A stretch of 64,000 nucleotides of DNA from Stenotrophomonas sp. VV52 (GCF_002893095.1 NZ_PKQQ01000007.1:124001-188000), one strand, 5' to 3'; numbered from the stretch's first letter, positions 49,396 to 58,513 are shown. The notes: generated from the sequence alone by a model not told the origin. Numbers and translations: made by a program.

Positions 49396-50567
49396 AGCAG
49401 GTTTCTCATCTGGATCAGCAGGCGGATGCGGTCACGCAGGGCCGCGACATCCTTCGATGCCGGTACCTGCAGGGCGGTCTGGACGCGGGTGTATGGCCAC
49501 TGCAGCAGGGTGGCGATGGCGTGCACCTGCGCGTCGCCGCTCAACGCGGCGGCGGTCGGCGCGCGCCGACGCAGGCGCGCGAGGAACGCGCGGCGCACGG
49601 CGTCGTACAGCAGCGGCGCCTTGCCATAGCGCAGCAGGTGTTCACCGCTGCCACGCACGTGTTCGAGCAGCGAGCGGCGTTCGGTGGCCGGCGCCGGCAG
49701 TTCGCTGCCCAGCCGCTGCGCGCGTTGCCACAGCCAGCCGAGCAGCGCCAGCAGCAGCGGCACCCACACCGGCCAGCCCTGGTAGAAGATGCGCGACCAC
49801 AGGGTCGGCGGACGCGAGCCGTAGATCAGCCACACCGTGCCCTTGCCGTAGTTGGGCTCAAGCAGGTAGCGGGTCAGGTCGCGGTGGGCCGTGTCGTGCA
49901 GGCCGTCGGCCAGGCTGCCTTTGGGGTCGTCCGCGGTGAAGCTGCGCGGCGTGCCCTTCAGGAACTCCATGTCCGACAGCACATCGATGGTGCCGGCCCC
50001 TTTGCGCAGCCGGACGAACACCAGGCCGTCGTCGTCGCCCCACTCGCGTTCCACGCGGATGCCCTGCGGCGGGTCGATGCCGAAACGCAGCCCTGCGCAG
50101 AACTCGGAGTGCCCCGGGTCGTCGGCCACATGGAACGGCTTGCACACGCCCTCGTAGTACTCGGTGTCCACGCCCAGTGCATCCAGCAGCGGGCCCTGCG
50201 CGGCGTCCTCGTCCCGGTAGGGCACGGAGGTGCGCAGCAGCAGATGGCCACCGCGCTCGACCCAGGCCAGCAGGGCCTGCGTGGTGGGCGCGGGCACGTC
50301 GACACTGTCCTGCAGCAACAGCACCGTGTCGGCCGGCGCGAGCTGCATGCGCGGCAGGTCGATGCGCGGACTGCTATGCGTGGTGAGTCCGTCGGCGCGC
50401 AGCGCCTGACCCAGCACGTACAACGGGTTGTAACTGGCCTCGCCCTGCGGCGGCAGGTGTTCGGTGTGGGTCACTTTTTCGTGCGTGCGCAGGAACACGA
50501 TCGACAGCGGCACGCCGATCGCCAGCAGCACGCCCAGCACCAGCAGCCAGCGCAGGCGGGCGCTCAT
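49392..50567 (-). CDS. DUF4350 domain membrane protein
   Basis: 391 residues. One helix at the N-terminus (LRWLLVLGVLLAIGVPLSIV), a periplasmic GATase-like DUF4350 domain with LLAWVERGGHLLLRT, a second helix (WVPLLLALLGWLW, about 265-280) and a cytosolic C-terminal half rich in Arg. ATG 50567 is chosen because it forms ATGA with the upstream stop; a GTG three codons earlier is possible. It lies between DUF4129 and MoxR genes and is probably part of the same complex. Confidence 0.85.
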
Positions 50568-52180
50568 GCGCGCCACCGGAACTGCGACTGCAGGGTGCTG
50601 GCCAGGTTCTCGAAATCATCCGGCTCGGGCAGGCGCCCGGCGTAGGCCGCGTACTGCCAGACCCGCACCACGCGTGCGAACAGCGTGCGGTCGGTTTCGT
50701 CGGGCATGCGTCGCGACGCACGCAGGCACTGCGATTCGGTCGCGCCCGGTGGCAGCACCACCCCGGCGCGTTCGCTCATCGACTCCACGCTGGCGCGGTA
50801 CAGCAGGGCCAGCGCCTGGCGTGGGCGGCCCTGCTGCCACAGGTCGCGCGCGCGCGCGGCCGGATCCGGCGGAATCACCTCGGGCAGTTCCACCGCTTCT
50901 TCCACCACCGCGCCTTCCGTTCGGCGTCGGCGTGTGCCGGTGCCGCGCAACCAGCGCACCCACCAGGGGGACGTGACCAGCAGGAACAGCACCAGCGCGC
51001 CGACCAGCCCCCACAGGAGCCATTCGGCGATCTGCGCCGGCAGGCGCGGGCCCTTGGCGAACGGATTGGCGTCCTTGTCCCGGTTCTTGTCCCGCTTCTC
51101 TTTCTCCTTCTCCGCATCGCTCTGCGTACGTTCCCAGCGGCTGACCTCGCGGGTGGGCGTTACCAGCGGATCTTCATAGGCACGCTGCACGGCCTGGCGG
51201 AAGCCGGCGGTATCGGGCGTGCCCCCGAAGATGACCGCCGGGGTGTTGGAAGGATCGTCAGCCGGGACGTCTTCGGGGATGCCTTCATCGTCCGCGTCCG
51301 CGTCGGCATCTTCATGGAAACCGTCCGGCGTCCCGCAGCTGGGTGCCTCGTCGGATGCCTGCGCATGCAGTGCGCCCATCGGCCAGCACAGCACCAGCGC
51401 CAACACCAGCAATGGCGCCGCCTGCTGCAGGCGTTCGCGCAGGCCTCGGAAGGCGATCTCCACGTCCCAGGCTTCCATTTCGGTACGACGGTTGAGGTAC
51501 AGCGCGAAGCCGGCCCCGGCGTAGAACGGCCCGATCAAGGTGGCCGCCAGCCAGAACAGGAAATTCACCCCCAGCTTCGCCCAGGCCGGCATGTCCTGGC
51601 GCACCATCTCCCAGGCCGCGCGCCAGGAATCGGAGAGCAGCTCCAGCGGCACGAACAGGAAGATCGCCGCGATGCAGCCGCTGACGACGACCAGCTCGAA
51701 CACCATGCACATGGACGTGAGCAGCACCGCGTGTCCGAACGTGCCGCCCAGCACCGCGCGGCGCCGCACGCTGCGCTGCGCGGCATCGCTGCCTTCCAGC
51801 AGGTTCACCGGCAGCAGCAGGGAGCGGAACGGACTGAAACGGCGCCAGCCCAGGTAGCCCCAGAAGCCGCGCCAGCCCCAGTGGCGCTGCGCGCGCAGGG
51901 TCTGCAGCGGGCGCGGCTCCTCGCCGAACACGCCGCGCGACATCACATACAGTGCGATCCGGTCGGAGATCGGCTTGAGCCACCACATCAGCAACCAGGC
52001 CCAACCGAACGCATCGGCCCACCAGGCCGCGGCGTTGACCAGCGCGAACAGCGGCAGCGACACGCACACCAGCGGCAGCCAGATCGCGCGCGCATGGCGG
52101 CGCACCAGTGCGGTGCCCAGTTCCATCGCTTCCCACTCCGAGCGCGCGCGCAGGGTGACGTTGAGCTGGTCAATCCGCAT
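50564..52180 (-). CDS. DUF4129 domain membrane protein with acidic and basic linkers
   Basis: 538 residues. The N-terminal part carries five or six helices; a periplasmic loop follows with an acidic run (HEDADADADDEGIPEDVP) and then a Lys/Arg/Asp-rich run (AEKEKEKRDKNRDKDANPF), a further helix (LLWGLVGALVLFLLVTSPWW) and the C-terminal DUF4129 domain (RDLWQQGRPRQALALLYRAS). DUF4129 is common beside transglutaminase-like and MoxR/DUF58 genes. It overlaps the SpoIIM gene by 11 bases and the DUF4350 gene by four. Confidence 0.87.
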   Translation of the reverse strand: MRIDQLNVTLRARSEWEAMELGTALVRRHARAIWLPLVCVSLPLFALVNAAAWWADAFGWAWLLMWWLKPISDRIALYVMSRGVFGEEPRPLQTLRAQRHWGWRGFWGYLGWRRFSPFRSLLLPVNLLEGSDAAQRSVRRRAVLGGTFGHAVLLTSMCMVFELVVVSGCIAAIFLFVPLELLSDSWRAAWEMVRQDMPAWAKLGVNFLFWLAATLIGPFYAGAGFALYLNRRTEMEAWDVEIAFRGLRERLQQAAPLLVLALVLCWPMGALHAQASDEAPSCGTPDGFHEDADADADDEGIPEDVPADDPSNTPAVIFGGTPDTAGFRQAVQRAYEDPLVTPTREVSRWERTQSDAEKEKEKRDKNRDKDANPFAKGPRLPAQIAEWLLWGLVGALVLFLLVTSPWWVRWLRGTGTRRRRTEGAVVEEAVELPEVIPPDPAARARDLWQQGRPRQALALLYRASVESMSERAGVVLPPGATESQCLRASRRMPDETDRTLFARVVRVWQYAAYAGRLPEPDDFENLASTLQSQFRWRA

Positions 52181-53162
52181 CGCCGGCTCCGCGTCCACCG
52201 CGCCACAGCCACACCAGCACCCCCATCCACAACACGGCGGCCACGCTGTACTTGCCCCACGCGGGGACTTCGGCAATGGACGACCAGAACGCTTCGATGA
52301 AGGCGGCCACCAACAGCATCGCCGCCACCCCCAGGCACAGGCGTGCGCCGATGCGGCCACCGTCGACCAGCGCGTCGATGCGTCGGCGCCGTCCGGGCGC
52401 CAGCAGCTTCATGCCCAGCTGCAGGCCGGCACCGCCGGCGATCACGATGGCGGTCAGCTCGAATGCACCGTGGCCGACCACGAAGCGCCAGAACGGGTCG
52501 CCGTGGCCGATGTGCTGCAGGTGGCCGGCAGCGGCGCCGATGGTGAGCCCGTTGAACAGCAGCACCAGCACCGTGCCCAGTCCTGCCAGCAGGCCGCTGG
52601 CGAAGGTGCGCAGGCCGATGCTGATGTTGTTCATGATGTAGTAGCCGAACATCATCCAGTCGGTACCGCTGTCCCGCCCCAGGTGCGGCGAGGACGGGTC
52701 GTACATGCGTTCCATCGAGGCGATCTGCGCGTTGTCCATCAGCAGGTGGACCAGTTCCGGGTGCCACTGCAGCAGCGCGAAGCTGCCCACCAGCGGCACC
52801 ACGAACAGCGCGGTGGCCACCCACATGCTGCGCGCCTGGCTGCGCACCAGCTGCGGGAAATCGGCCAGCAGGAATTCCAGCGCACGCCGCCAGCGCGGGG
52901 GCGGCGTGCGGTAGAGCACGCCGTGGCCCTGCTGCATCAGCAGCTGCAGTCGCGCCACCAGCTGCGGGCTGTAGCCGCGCCGGCGGGCCAGCGCCAACTG
53001 CTGGCACAGGCGCCGGTAGCGTTGCGGAAAATCTTCGTCGTTGAGCGTGGTCGGGTCCAGGGTGTTGCGCGCGTGCCGCGTACGGCCGCCGCGCAGCGCG
53101 AACCAGCGCTCCAGCGCCTGCCACTCGGCCTGGTACCGGGCCACGAACTGTTCCTGCCTCAT
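52170..53162 (-). CDS. Stage II sporulation protein M (SpoIIM) family membrane protein
   Basis: 330 residues with a soluble N-terminal part (about 1-110) and five or six helices. The SpoIIM core GYYIMNNISIGLRTFASGLL and the segment VVGHGAFELTAIVIAGGAGL are conserved. The host does not sporulate; in non-sporulating bacteria this family is found beside RDD and MoxR genes. It overlaps RDD (ATGA) and DUF4129 genes, so all are coupled. Confidence 0.88.
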   Translation of the reverse strand: MRQEQFVARYQAEWQALERWFALRGGRTRHARNTLDPTTLNDEDFPQRYRRLCQQLALARRRGYSPQLVARLQLLMQQGHGVLYRTPPPRWRRALEFLLADFPQLVRSQARSMWVATALFVVPLVGSFALLQWHPELVHLLMDNAQIASMERMYDPSSPHLGRDSGTDWMMFGYYIMNNISIGLRTFASGLLAGLGTVLVLLFNGLTIGAAAGHLQHIGHGDPFWRFVVGHGAFELTAIVIAGGAGLQLGMKLLAPGRRRRIDALVDGGRIGARLCLGVAAMLLVAAFIEAFWSSIAEVPAWGKYSVAAVLWMGVLVWLWRGGRGAGDAD

Positions 53163-53854
53163 CGGCGCCCCAGCAGCCAGTTGGCCATGGCATACAGGCG
53201 CAGTACGCCGACCTGGCCCTGGCCGCCGCTGATCGGTGCGGCCACTGCGGCCAGTTCCTGCTGGCGCGGGCCGGACAGGCGCGGCGCGCGTTCGGCAAAG
53301 GCGATGATGGCGGCCTGTTCGGCCGGCTGCAGCGGCTGCGGCGGGGCCAGCACGGTGTCGATGGCCACGCTGCCCGGGAGCGGCCGGGCGCTGTCGTGCA
53401 CCACCACGGTGCCGGCCACCAGGTCGCCGAGGCGGCGACCGTTGCGGTCGAACAGGCTCGAGAGCAGGCCCAGCGCGTAGGCGAACGGCAGCATGTCCAC
53501 GGTGCGCAGCAGGTTGCGGGTGATGGCCGCCATCCAGCCGATCGGCGCGCCGTCCTGCGCGACCACGCGCAGTCCCAGTACGCGCTTGCCCACGGTGCGG
53601 CCCCACAGGGCTTCCTGCACGATGGTGTAGGCCCACATCAGCAGGAACATCAGGCCCAGGTACAGGCCTCGGCCGAACTCGCCCAGCACGGTGAGCGGAA
53701 TGCTGAGCAGCATCAGCGCGCCGACACGGATCACGAAGTCGATCGCCCAGGCCAGCGCGCGCGGCACCGGTCCGGCGGCGGGCAGGTGCAGGGGCACGCC
53801 TTCGGGCGTGATCACTTCACGGTAGGTATCCAGCATGGGCGCGCTCATGCGCAC
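53159..53854 (-). CDS. RDD-family membrane protein, first gene of the MoxR operon
   Basis: 231 residues from GTG 53854; an ATG two codons later (53848) is the alternative, but GGAG spacing favours the GTG. The RDD domain has three helices with the signature Arg-Asp-like RALAWAIDFVIRVGALML and RTVGKRVLGLRVV, followed by a polar C-terminus. RDD proteins may move ions or form part of complexes. It opens the operon RDD, SpoIIM, DUF4129, DUF4350, MoxR, DUF58. Confidence 0.87.
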   Translation of the reverse strand: MRMSAPMLDTYREVITPEGVPLHLPAAGPVPRALAWAIDFVIRVGALMLLSIPLTVLGEFGRGLYLGLMFLLMWAYTIVQEALWGRTVGKRVLGLRVVAQDGAPIGWMAAITRNLLRTVDMLPFAYALGLLSSLFDRNGRRLGDLVAGTVVVHDSARPLPGSVAIDTVLAPPQPLQPAEQAAIIAFAERAPRLSGPRQQELAAVAAPISGGQGQVGVLRLYAMANWLLGRR

Positions 53855-53933
53855 ACGTCACTCCGGACGGCTGCCAACGGCATGCGGTTCTCGACGGCTT
53901 CCTGGGTCGGGTGTCGACTGTACCGCGCGCCGC

Positions 53934-54467
53934 TCACATTCCCAAATACTTGTCCTTCAAGCGCACGTAGTGGTCGGCCGAGTAGTGCAGCGACTCGATC
54001 TCATGGGGGCTGAGCGTGCGCACCGGGCGCGCCGGGTTGCCCACCCACAATTCGCCTTCGCCAACCACCTTGCCCGGCCCGATCACCGCGCCCGCCCCGA
54101 CGAAGCTGTGTCGGCTGACCGTGGCCCCGTCCAGGATGCAGGCGCCCATGCCGATCAGGCTGTACTCGCCGATGGTGCAGGCATGGATGATGGTGCCATG
54201 GCCCACGGTGACGCCTTCGCCGATCAGGGTCGGGTAGCCGCCCTTGTTGTACGGGCTGTGGTGGCTGACATGGATGATGGTGCCGTCCTGGATGTTGCTC
54301 CGCGCACCGATCCGCACATGGTTGACGTCGCCACGGATCACCGTGCCGGGCCACACCGACACGTCGTCGCCCAGCACCACGTCACCGATGATGGTGCAGG
54401 CCGGGTCGATATAGGCGCGTTCGCCGACGACGGGGAAGGTGTCAAGAAAAGGACGAAGAGAAACCAT
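53934..54467 (-). CDS. Gamma-class carbonic anhydrase-like hexapeptide-repeat protein (YrdA)
   Basis: 177 residues with left-handed beta-helix hexapeptide repeats. The Zn-binding histidines are visible in GTIIHVSHHSP and GHGTIIHACTIGE, and DVNHVRIGARSNIQDG is typical of the YrdA/CaiE group. Activity as a carbonic anhydrase is plausible but not certain, since YrdA members often lack it. It stands alone between the RDD gene and mnmG. Confidence 0.9.
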   Translation of the reverse strand: MVSLRPFLDTFPVVGERAYIDPACTIIGDVVLGDDVSVWPGTVIRGDVNHVRIGARSNIQDGTIIHVSHHSPYNKGGYPTLIGEGVTVGHGTIIHACTIGEYSLIGMGACILDGATVSRHSFVGAGAVIGPGKVVGEGELWVGNPARPVRTLSPHEIESLHYSADHYVRLKDKYLGM

Positions 54468-54480
54468 GGGAAAAATTCCG

Positions 54481-54503
54481 GTAGAGCCACGCCCTGCGTG
54501 GCT
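54481..54503 (+). repeat. SMAG-type palindrome, single unit
   Basis: GTAGAGCCACGCCCTGCGTG plus GCT, located between the gamma-carbonic anhydrase start and the mnmG stop (minus-strand genes). Confidence 0.8.
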
Positions 54504-54514
54504 GAAGCAATCAA

Positions 54515-56404
54515 TCAGGCGACGCGACTACGCCGCGCGCGCTCCAGATGCACCAGCAGCAGCGAAATCGCCGCCGGGGTCATGCCCGGAATCCGCTGTG
54601 CCTGCCCAATGGTCTGCGGCCGCACCCGCTCCAGCTTCTGCTGCACCTCCGCCGAGAGCCCGCGCACGCCCGCGTAATCGAAGCCGGCGTCGATGGCGGT
54701 GTTCTCATGCCGCTGCTGGCGCTCGATCTCCTCGCGCTGGCGGTCCAGGTAACCGGCGTACTTCACGCCGATCTCCACCTGCTCGGCCACCTTCGCATCG
54801 TCCACGCCCGGGCCCAGCGAGGGCACCTGCATCAGCTTGGCGTAGTCCAGTTCGGGGCGCTTGATCAGGTCCAGCACGTTGGTTTCGCGGCTCACCGCCA
54901 CGCCCAGCGTGGCCTCCACTTCACGACCCAGCGCATTGGCCGGGGTCGCCCACAGCGCACGCAGGCGCGCCGACTCCTGCGCCACCGCCTCCTGCTTGGC
55001 CTGGAACGCAGCCCAACGTCGGTCGTCGACCACGCCCAGCTCACGACCGATCCCGGTCAGGCGCACGTCGGCGTTGTCTTCGCGCAGCTGCAGCCGGTAC
55101 TCGGCGCGGCTGGTGAACATACGATACGGCTCGGTGGTGCCGTGGGTGATCAGGTCATCCACCAGCACGCCCAGGTAGGCCTCGTCGCGGCGCGGGCACC
55201 AGCCCGCTTCGTCGCGCACGTGGCGCGCGGCGTTCAAGCCGGCCAGCAGGCCCTGCGCGGCGGCTTCTTCATAGCCGGTGGTGCCGTTGATCTGGCCGGC
55301 GAAGAACAGCCCCGACACCGCCTTGGTCTCCAGCGTGTTGTTCAGTCCGCGCGGATCGAAGAAGTCGTATTCGATGGCGTAACCCGGGCGGGTGATGTGC
55401 GCGTTCTCGAAACCGCGGATGCTGCGCACCAGTGCCAGCTGCACATCAAACGGCAGCGAGGTGGAAATGCCGTTGGGGTAGATCTCCACCACGTCCAGCC
55501 CTTCGGGCTCGACGAAGATCTGGTGGCTGGCCTTTTCGGCAAAGCGCACCACCTTGTCTTCGATCGACGGGCAGTAGCGCGGGCCGATGCCTTCGATCTG
55601 CCCGCTGTACAGCGGCGAGCGGTGCAGCGCGCTGCGAATGATCTCGTGGGTGTGCTCGCTGGTGTGGGTGATCCAGCAGCTCACCTGCTGCGGGTGCTCG
55701 TCCACGCTGCCCAGGAACGACATCACCGGGCGCGGATCGTCGCCGGGCTGCTCGTCCATCACGCTGTAGTCCAGCGAGCGGCCATCGATGCGCGGGGGCG
55801 TGCCGGTCTTGAGCCGGTCGATCGCGAACGGGCGCTCGCGCAGGCGTGCAGCCAACGTGGTGGCCGGCGGGTCGCCCATGCGGCCGGCGGCGTACTGGGT
55901 CTGGCCGACATGGATCTTGCCGGCCAGGAAGGTGCCGGCGGTCAGGACCACTGCCGGTGCATTGAACTGCAGCCCGGTCTGGGTGATCACACCGCGCACC
56001 GCATCGCCTTCAATGACCAGGTCGTCCACCGCGGCCTGGAACACGGTGAGGTTCGGCTGGGCCTCGACCATGCCGCGGACGGCCATGCGGTACAGGTTGC
56101 GGTCGGCCTGGCAGCGGGTGGCGCGCACGGCCGGGCCCTTGGACGCATTGAGCGTGCGCCACTGGATACCGGCACGATCCGCGGCATGCGCCATGGCGCC
56201 GCCGAGGGCGTCGATCTCCTTGACCAGATGGCCCTTGCCGATCCCGCCGATGGCCGGGTTGCAGCTCATCGCGCCGATGGTTTCCACGTTGTGGGTCAGC
56301 AGCAGGGTGCGTACGCCACTGCGGGCAGCCGCCAGCGCGGCTTCGGTGCCGGCATGGCCGCCGCCGATCACGATGACGTCGTAGCCGTAGAAAGAATCGG
56401 TCAT
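54515..56404 (-). CDS. mnmG: tRNA uridine-5-carboxymethylaminomethyl synthase subunit MnmG (GidA)
   Basis: 629 residues (E. coli 629). FAD motif [20 protein letters not shown], then [20 protein letters not shown], a central [20 protein letters not shown] and a C-terminal helical domain that ends with [19 protein letters not shown]. With MnmE it installs cmnm5U at tRNA wobble position 34, using FAD and NADH. ATG 56404 is the conserved start. No mnmE is in the window. A 500-base non-coding region follows it upstream. Confidence 0.96.
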   Translation of the reverse strand: MTDSFYGYDVIVIGGGHAGTEAALAAARSGVRTLLLTHNVETIGAMSCNPAIGGIGKGHLVKEIDALGGAMAHAADRAGIQWRTLNASKGPAVRATRCQADRNLYRMAVRGMVEAQPNLTVFQAAVDDLVIEGDAVRGVITQTGLQFNAPAVVLTAGTFLAGKIHVGQTQYAAGRMGDPPATTLAARLRERPFAIDRLKTGTPPRIDGRSLDYSVMDEQPGDDPRPVMSFLGSVDEHPQQVSCWITHTSEHTHEIIRSALHRSPLYSGQIEGIGPRYCPSIEDKVVRFAEKASHQIFVEPEGLDVVEIYPNGISTSLPFDVQLALVRSIRGFENAHITRPGYAIEYDFFDPRGLNNTLETKAVSGLFFAGQINGTTGYEEAAAQGLLAGLNAARHVRDEAGWCPRRDEAYLGVLVDDLITHGTTEPYRMFTSRAEYRLQLREDNADVRLTGIGRELGVVDDRRWAAFQAKQEAVAQESARLRALWATPANALGREVEATLGVAVSRETNVLDLIKRPELDYAKLMQVPSLGPGVDDAKVAEQVEIGVKYAGYLDRQREEIERQQRHENTAIDAGFDYAGVRGLSAEVQQKLERVRPQTIGQAQRIPGMTPAAISLLLVHLERARRSRVA

Positions 56405-56533
56405 GGGGTGCTCGGAGCGGGGCCGGAACGGCCCGGATCAGCCCTGGGGCAGGGCGCGGGCGACAATTTTAGCGCCGTTCGGGGCGGTTCCCTGAATGGG
56501 GGCATGCAAAAAAATCCGCAATCAGCCCTCAAG

Positions 56534-56550
56534 TTGGCACGTTATCTGCA
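56534..56550 (+). promoter_or_regulatory. Sigma-54 (RpoN)-type promoter
   Basis: TTGGCACGTTATCTGCA matches the -24/-12 consensus TTGGCACG-N4-TTGCA at all but one position. GG (56536-56537) and GC (56548-56549) are separated by exactly ten bases. The second half overlaps a perfect 16-bp palindrome GTTATCTGCAGATAAC (56541-56556). The predicted start is near 56561. An enhancer-binding-protein site was not identified. Confidence 0.72.
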
Positions 56551-56560
56551 GATAACCCAA

Positions 56561-56683
56561 TAGCACCCAGGATGGCAGGCGCCGTCAGGCGCTACGGATC
56601 GGAATTGGAACAGGGGCTGATCCATGCGCATCCCGGGGAAGCAGAGGGGCCGGCAGTCGGGGGACTGTCGGCCCTGTTTTTTT
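56561..56683 (+). ncRNA. Candidate sigma-54-dependent, GGA-rich small RNA
   Basis: The span of about 123 nt runs from the predicted start to the T7 tract. It contains five GGA motifs: 56570-56572 (CAGGATG), 56596-56598 (ACGGAT), 56601-56603, 56607-56609 and one at the terminator loop (56662-56664). CAGGATG and ACGGAT resemble CsrA/RsmA sites, so the RNA may titrate RsmA. No open frame with a ribosome site lies in it. It is not assigned to a known RNA family; all of this is inference from sequence. Confidence 0.5.
56647..56683 (+). terminator. Intrinsic terminator of the candidate sRNA
   Basis: GGGCCGGCAGTC, loop GGGG, GACTGTCGGCCC (12-bp stem with one G-U pair) followed by TG and T7 (56677-56683). 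Confidence 0.88.
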
Positions 56684-56700
56684 GTCCCGCTTACGCCCGT

Positions 56701-56739
56701 AAAGCAGAAGGCCCCGCCATTGGCGGGGCCTTCTGCTTT
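56701..56739. repeat. Perfect 18-bp inverted repeat (strong hairpin)
   Basis: AAAGCAGAAGGCCCCGCC, loop ATT, GGCGGGGCCTTCTGCTTT. The three-base loop and long perfect stem would form on either strand. It lacks a long T tract but probably ends the minus-strand lipoprotein transcript. Confidence 0.85.
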
Positions 56740-56747
56740 GTAGGTGC

Positions 56748-56801
56748 CGACATCCGACAGGGCCGGAACAGGGGGGATCCAGATGTTCCTGTCGGATATC
56801 G
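56748..56801. repeat. Bulged long inverted repeat
   Basis: CGACATCCGACAG-GGCC-GGAACA (56748-56770), a 13-base loop GGGGGGATCCAGA, then TGTTCC-TGTCGGATATCG (56784-56801). The arms pair over 18 bp apart from the GGCC bulge and one G-U. It lies between the candidate sRNA and the lipoprotein gene. Confidence 0.7.
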
Positions 56802-56906
56802 ACGTAGAGCTCAATGTGACGCCCCTCGTCGTTTTTGTCACTTTTCGACCGAGGCCGTCACTGCCCGTCTAGAGTGGACTGAGTACCTGGTGAAAATCAA
56901 GCGGTC

Positions 56907-57443
56907 TCACTTCTCAAGTGTGCGCTGGTGCAACTTATTCATGTTCCGCCACGGCGAGCCGTTGTTCCGCTGTTGCGGCGGCGGGGTCGGCCGCGACTGC
57001 GGCATACTGGGCGGACGCTGCTGCTGGACCTGCTGCGGCGGACGATCCGGACGCTGCGGGCGGCCCACCGAGTCCATGTTCCGCCACGGCGAGCCGCCGT
57101 TGTACGGCGGGCGCGGACGGTCCGGCGGACGCACCTGGCCGCCATTGCCGTTGCCGGGACGCGGCGGCGGGCGATGGTTGTGCGGCGGGCGGTAGTTCGG
57201 ATACGGACGGTAGATCGGGTAGTTGTAATAGCCACCGTAGCCGCCATAGCCGTAGTAGCCACCGCCACCGTAGTAGCCGCTGCCGTAGCCATACGGATAG
57301 CCGGCCGGGTAGCGGTACTCCACCGACGGCGCGCCGTGGTAGTAGCCGCTGCCACCACCGCCGCCGCCCACGTAGTCGTAGGTCGCGCAGCCGGACAGGG
57401 CCAACAACAGGCCGCCGGCGAACATCAGGCGCATCTTCATCAT
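56907..57443 (-). CDS. Gly/Tyr/Pro-rich lipoprotein
   Basis: 178 residues. Lipobox LALSGC (Cys19) is followed by a Gly/Tyr run (GSGYYGGGGYYGYGGYGG, about 50-75), then Pro/Arg/Asn-rich sequence with two copies of the motif NGSPWRNM/GGSPWRNM. The composition suggests a disordered cell-surface protein; the function is unknown. The ATG at 57443 may alternatively be 57440. It is divergent from the PLP dehydratase. Confidence 0.78.
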   Translation of the reverse strand: MMKMRLMFAGGLLLALSGCATYDYVGGGGGGSGYYHGAPSVEYRYPAGYPYGYGSGYYGGGGYYGYGGYGGYYNYPIYRPYPNYRPPHNHRPPPRPGNGNGGQVRPPDRPRPPYNGGSPWRNMDSVGRPQRPDRPPQQVQQQRPPSMPQSRPTPPPQQRNNGSPWRNMNKLHQRTLEK

Positions 57444-57553
57444 TCGAGTCCCCCCTAGGGTAGGTGTCCAGCTTCGGGCCGGGGCATTGAATCGGCCCTT
57501 AACTCGGGCCGGTGCGGATGAACCGTTGCCGTTTCATCCGTTAATCTTGTGTC

Positions 57554-58513
57554 ATGACCGATTCATCCCTGCCCTGCGTCGATGACCTGTTGGCCGCCGC
57601 CGCGCGGATCGCACCGCATGCCAGCGTCACCCCGGTACTGCAGTCGCGCGCGCTGGACGCGATGAGCGGCGCACGGCTGGCATTCAAGGCCGAACATCTG
57701 CAGCGCGGTGGCGCGTTCAAGTTCCGCGGCGCCTGCAATGCGGTCTGGGCCCTGCCCGAGACGGTCGCCGCGCGCGGCGTGGTCACGCATTCCTCGGGCA
57801 ACCACGGTGCCGCGCTGGCGTTGGCCGCGCGCACCCGGGGCATTGCCTGCCACGTGGTGGTGCCCGACGGCGCGGTCGCGGCCAAGCTGGCCAATATCGA
57901 ACGCCACGGAGCGACCCTGTGGCGCTGCGCGCCCAGCATCGCCGCACGTGAGGCGATGTGCGCCCAGGTTGAGGCCGACACGGGTGCGACGCTGGTGCAT
58001 CCCTATGCCGACGCGCGGGTGATCGCCGGGCAGGGCACCGCCGCGTTGGAGCTGATCGGCAGCCACGGACCCTTCGACACCCTGGTGGTGCCGGTGGGCG
58101 GTGGCGGGCTGGCGGCCGGCACCCGGTTGGCACTGCAGGCCGCGGCGCCCAACGCCCGGCTGGTGCTGGCCGAACCGGCCGGCGCGGCCGATACCGCACG
58201 TTCGCTGGCCGCAGGCGCGCTGCGCCTGGACTTCACCCCCGACACGATCTGCGACGGCCTGCGCGGCACCCTGGGTGCGCCCAACTTCGCGCTGCTGCAC
58301 GGCGCGGCCGACGTGGTCGTGGTGGATGACGCGGCGACCGTGGCGGCCATGCGCCTGCTCTGGCAGGTGCTCAAGCAGGTGGTGGAACCTTCATCGGCCA
58401 TCGCCCTGGCCGCGATCCTGGCCGAACCGGCGCGCTTTGCCGGGCAGCGGGTCGGCGTTGTGCTGTCCGGCGGCAATGTCGACCTTGACGCGCTGCCATG
58501 GGCGCTGGCATGA
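57554..58513 (+). CDS. PLP-dependent threonine/serine dehydratase or racemase family enzyme
   Basis: 319 residues, fold type II. The PLP lysine is in RGGAFKFRGACNA, the substrate loop is THSSGNHGAAL, the phosphate loop VVPVGGGGLAAGT and a late LSGGNVDL. The size and motifs fit serine/threonine dehydratases and serine racemases without an ACT domain. The exact substrate is uncertain. The start is ATG 57554. Its stop overlaps the YdcF gene by four bases. Confidence 0.88.
   Translation: MTDSSLPCVDDLLAAAARIAPHASVTPVLQSRALDAMSGARLAFKAEHLQRGGAFKFRGACNAVWALPETVAARGVVTHSSGNHGAALALAARTRGIACHVVVPDGAVAAKLANIERHGATLWRCAPSIAAREAMCAQVEADTGATLVHPYADARVIAGQGTAALELIGSHGPFDTLVVPVGGGGLAAGTRLALQAAAPNARLVLAEPAGAADTARSLAAGALRLDFTPDTICDGLRGTLGAPNFALLHGAADVVVVDDAATVAAMRLLWQVLKQVVEPSSAIALAAILAEPARFAGQRVGVVLSGGNVDLDALPWALA

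Larger units (their letters stand above)
56405..56906. other. 502-base non-coding region holding a candidate sRNA and three large hairpins
   Basis: There is no convincing protein gene. From left to right it holds the mnmG leader (to about 56520), a sigma-54-type promoter (56534-56550), a candidate sRNA with its terminator (56561-56683), an 18-bp perfect hairpin (56701-56739), a second bulged hairpin (56748-56801) and the 3' flank of the lipoprotein gene that ends at 56907. Confidence 0.75.

Noticed and set aside
56572-57195. A plus-strand open frame through the hairpin region downstream of mnmG
   Set aside because: It runs through a T7 terminator and an 18-bp hairpin, has no ribosome site and shows no recognisable domain; its second half is antisense to the lipoprotein gene.
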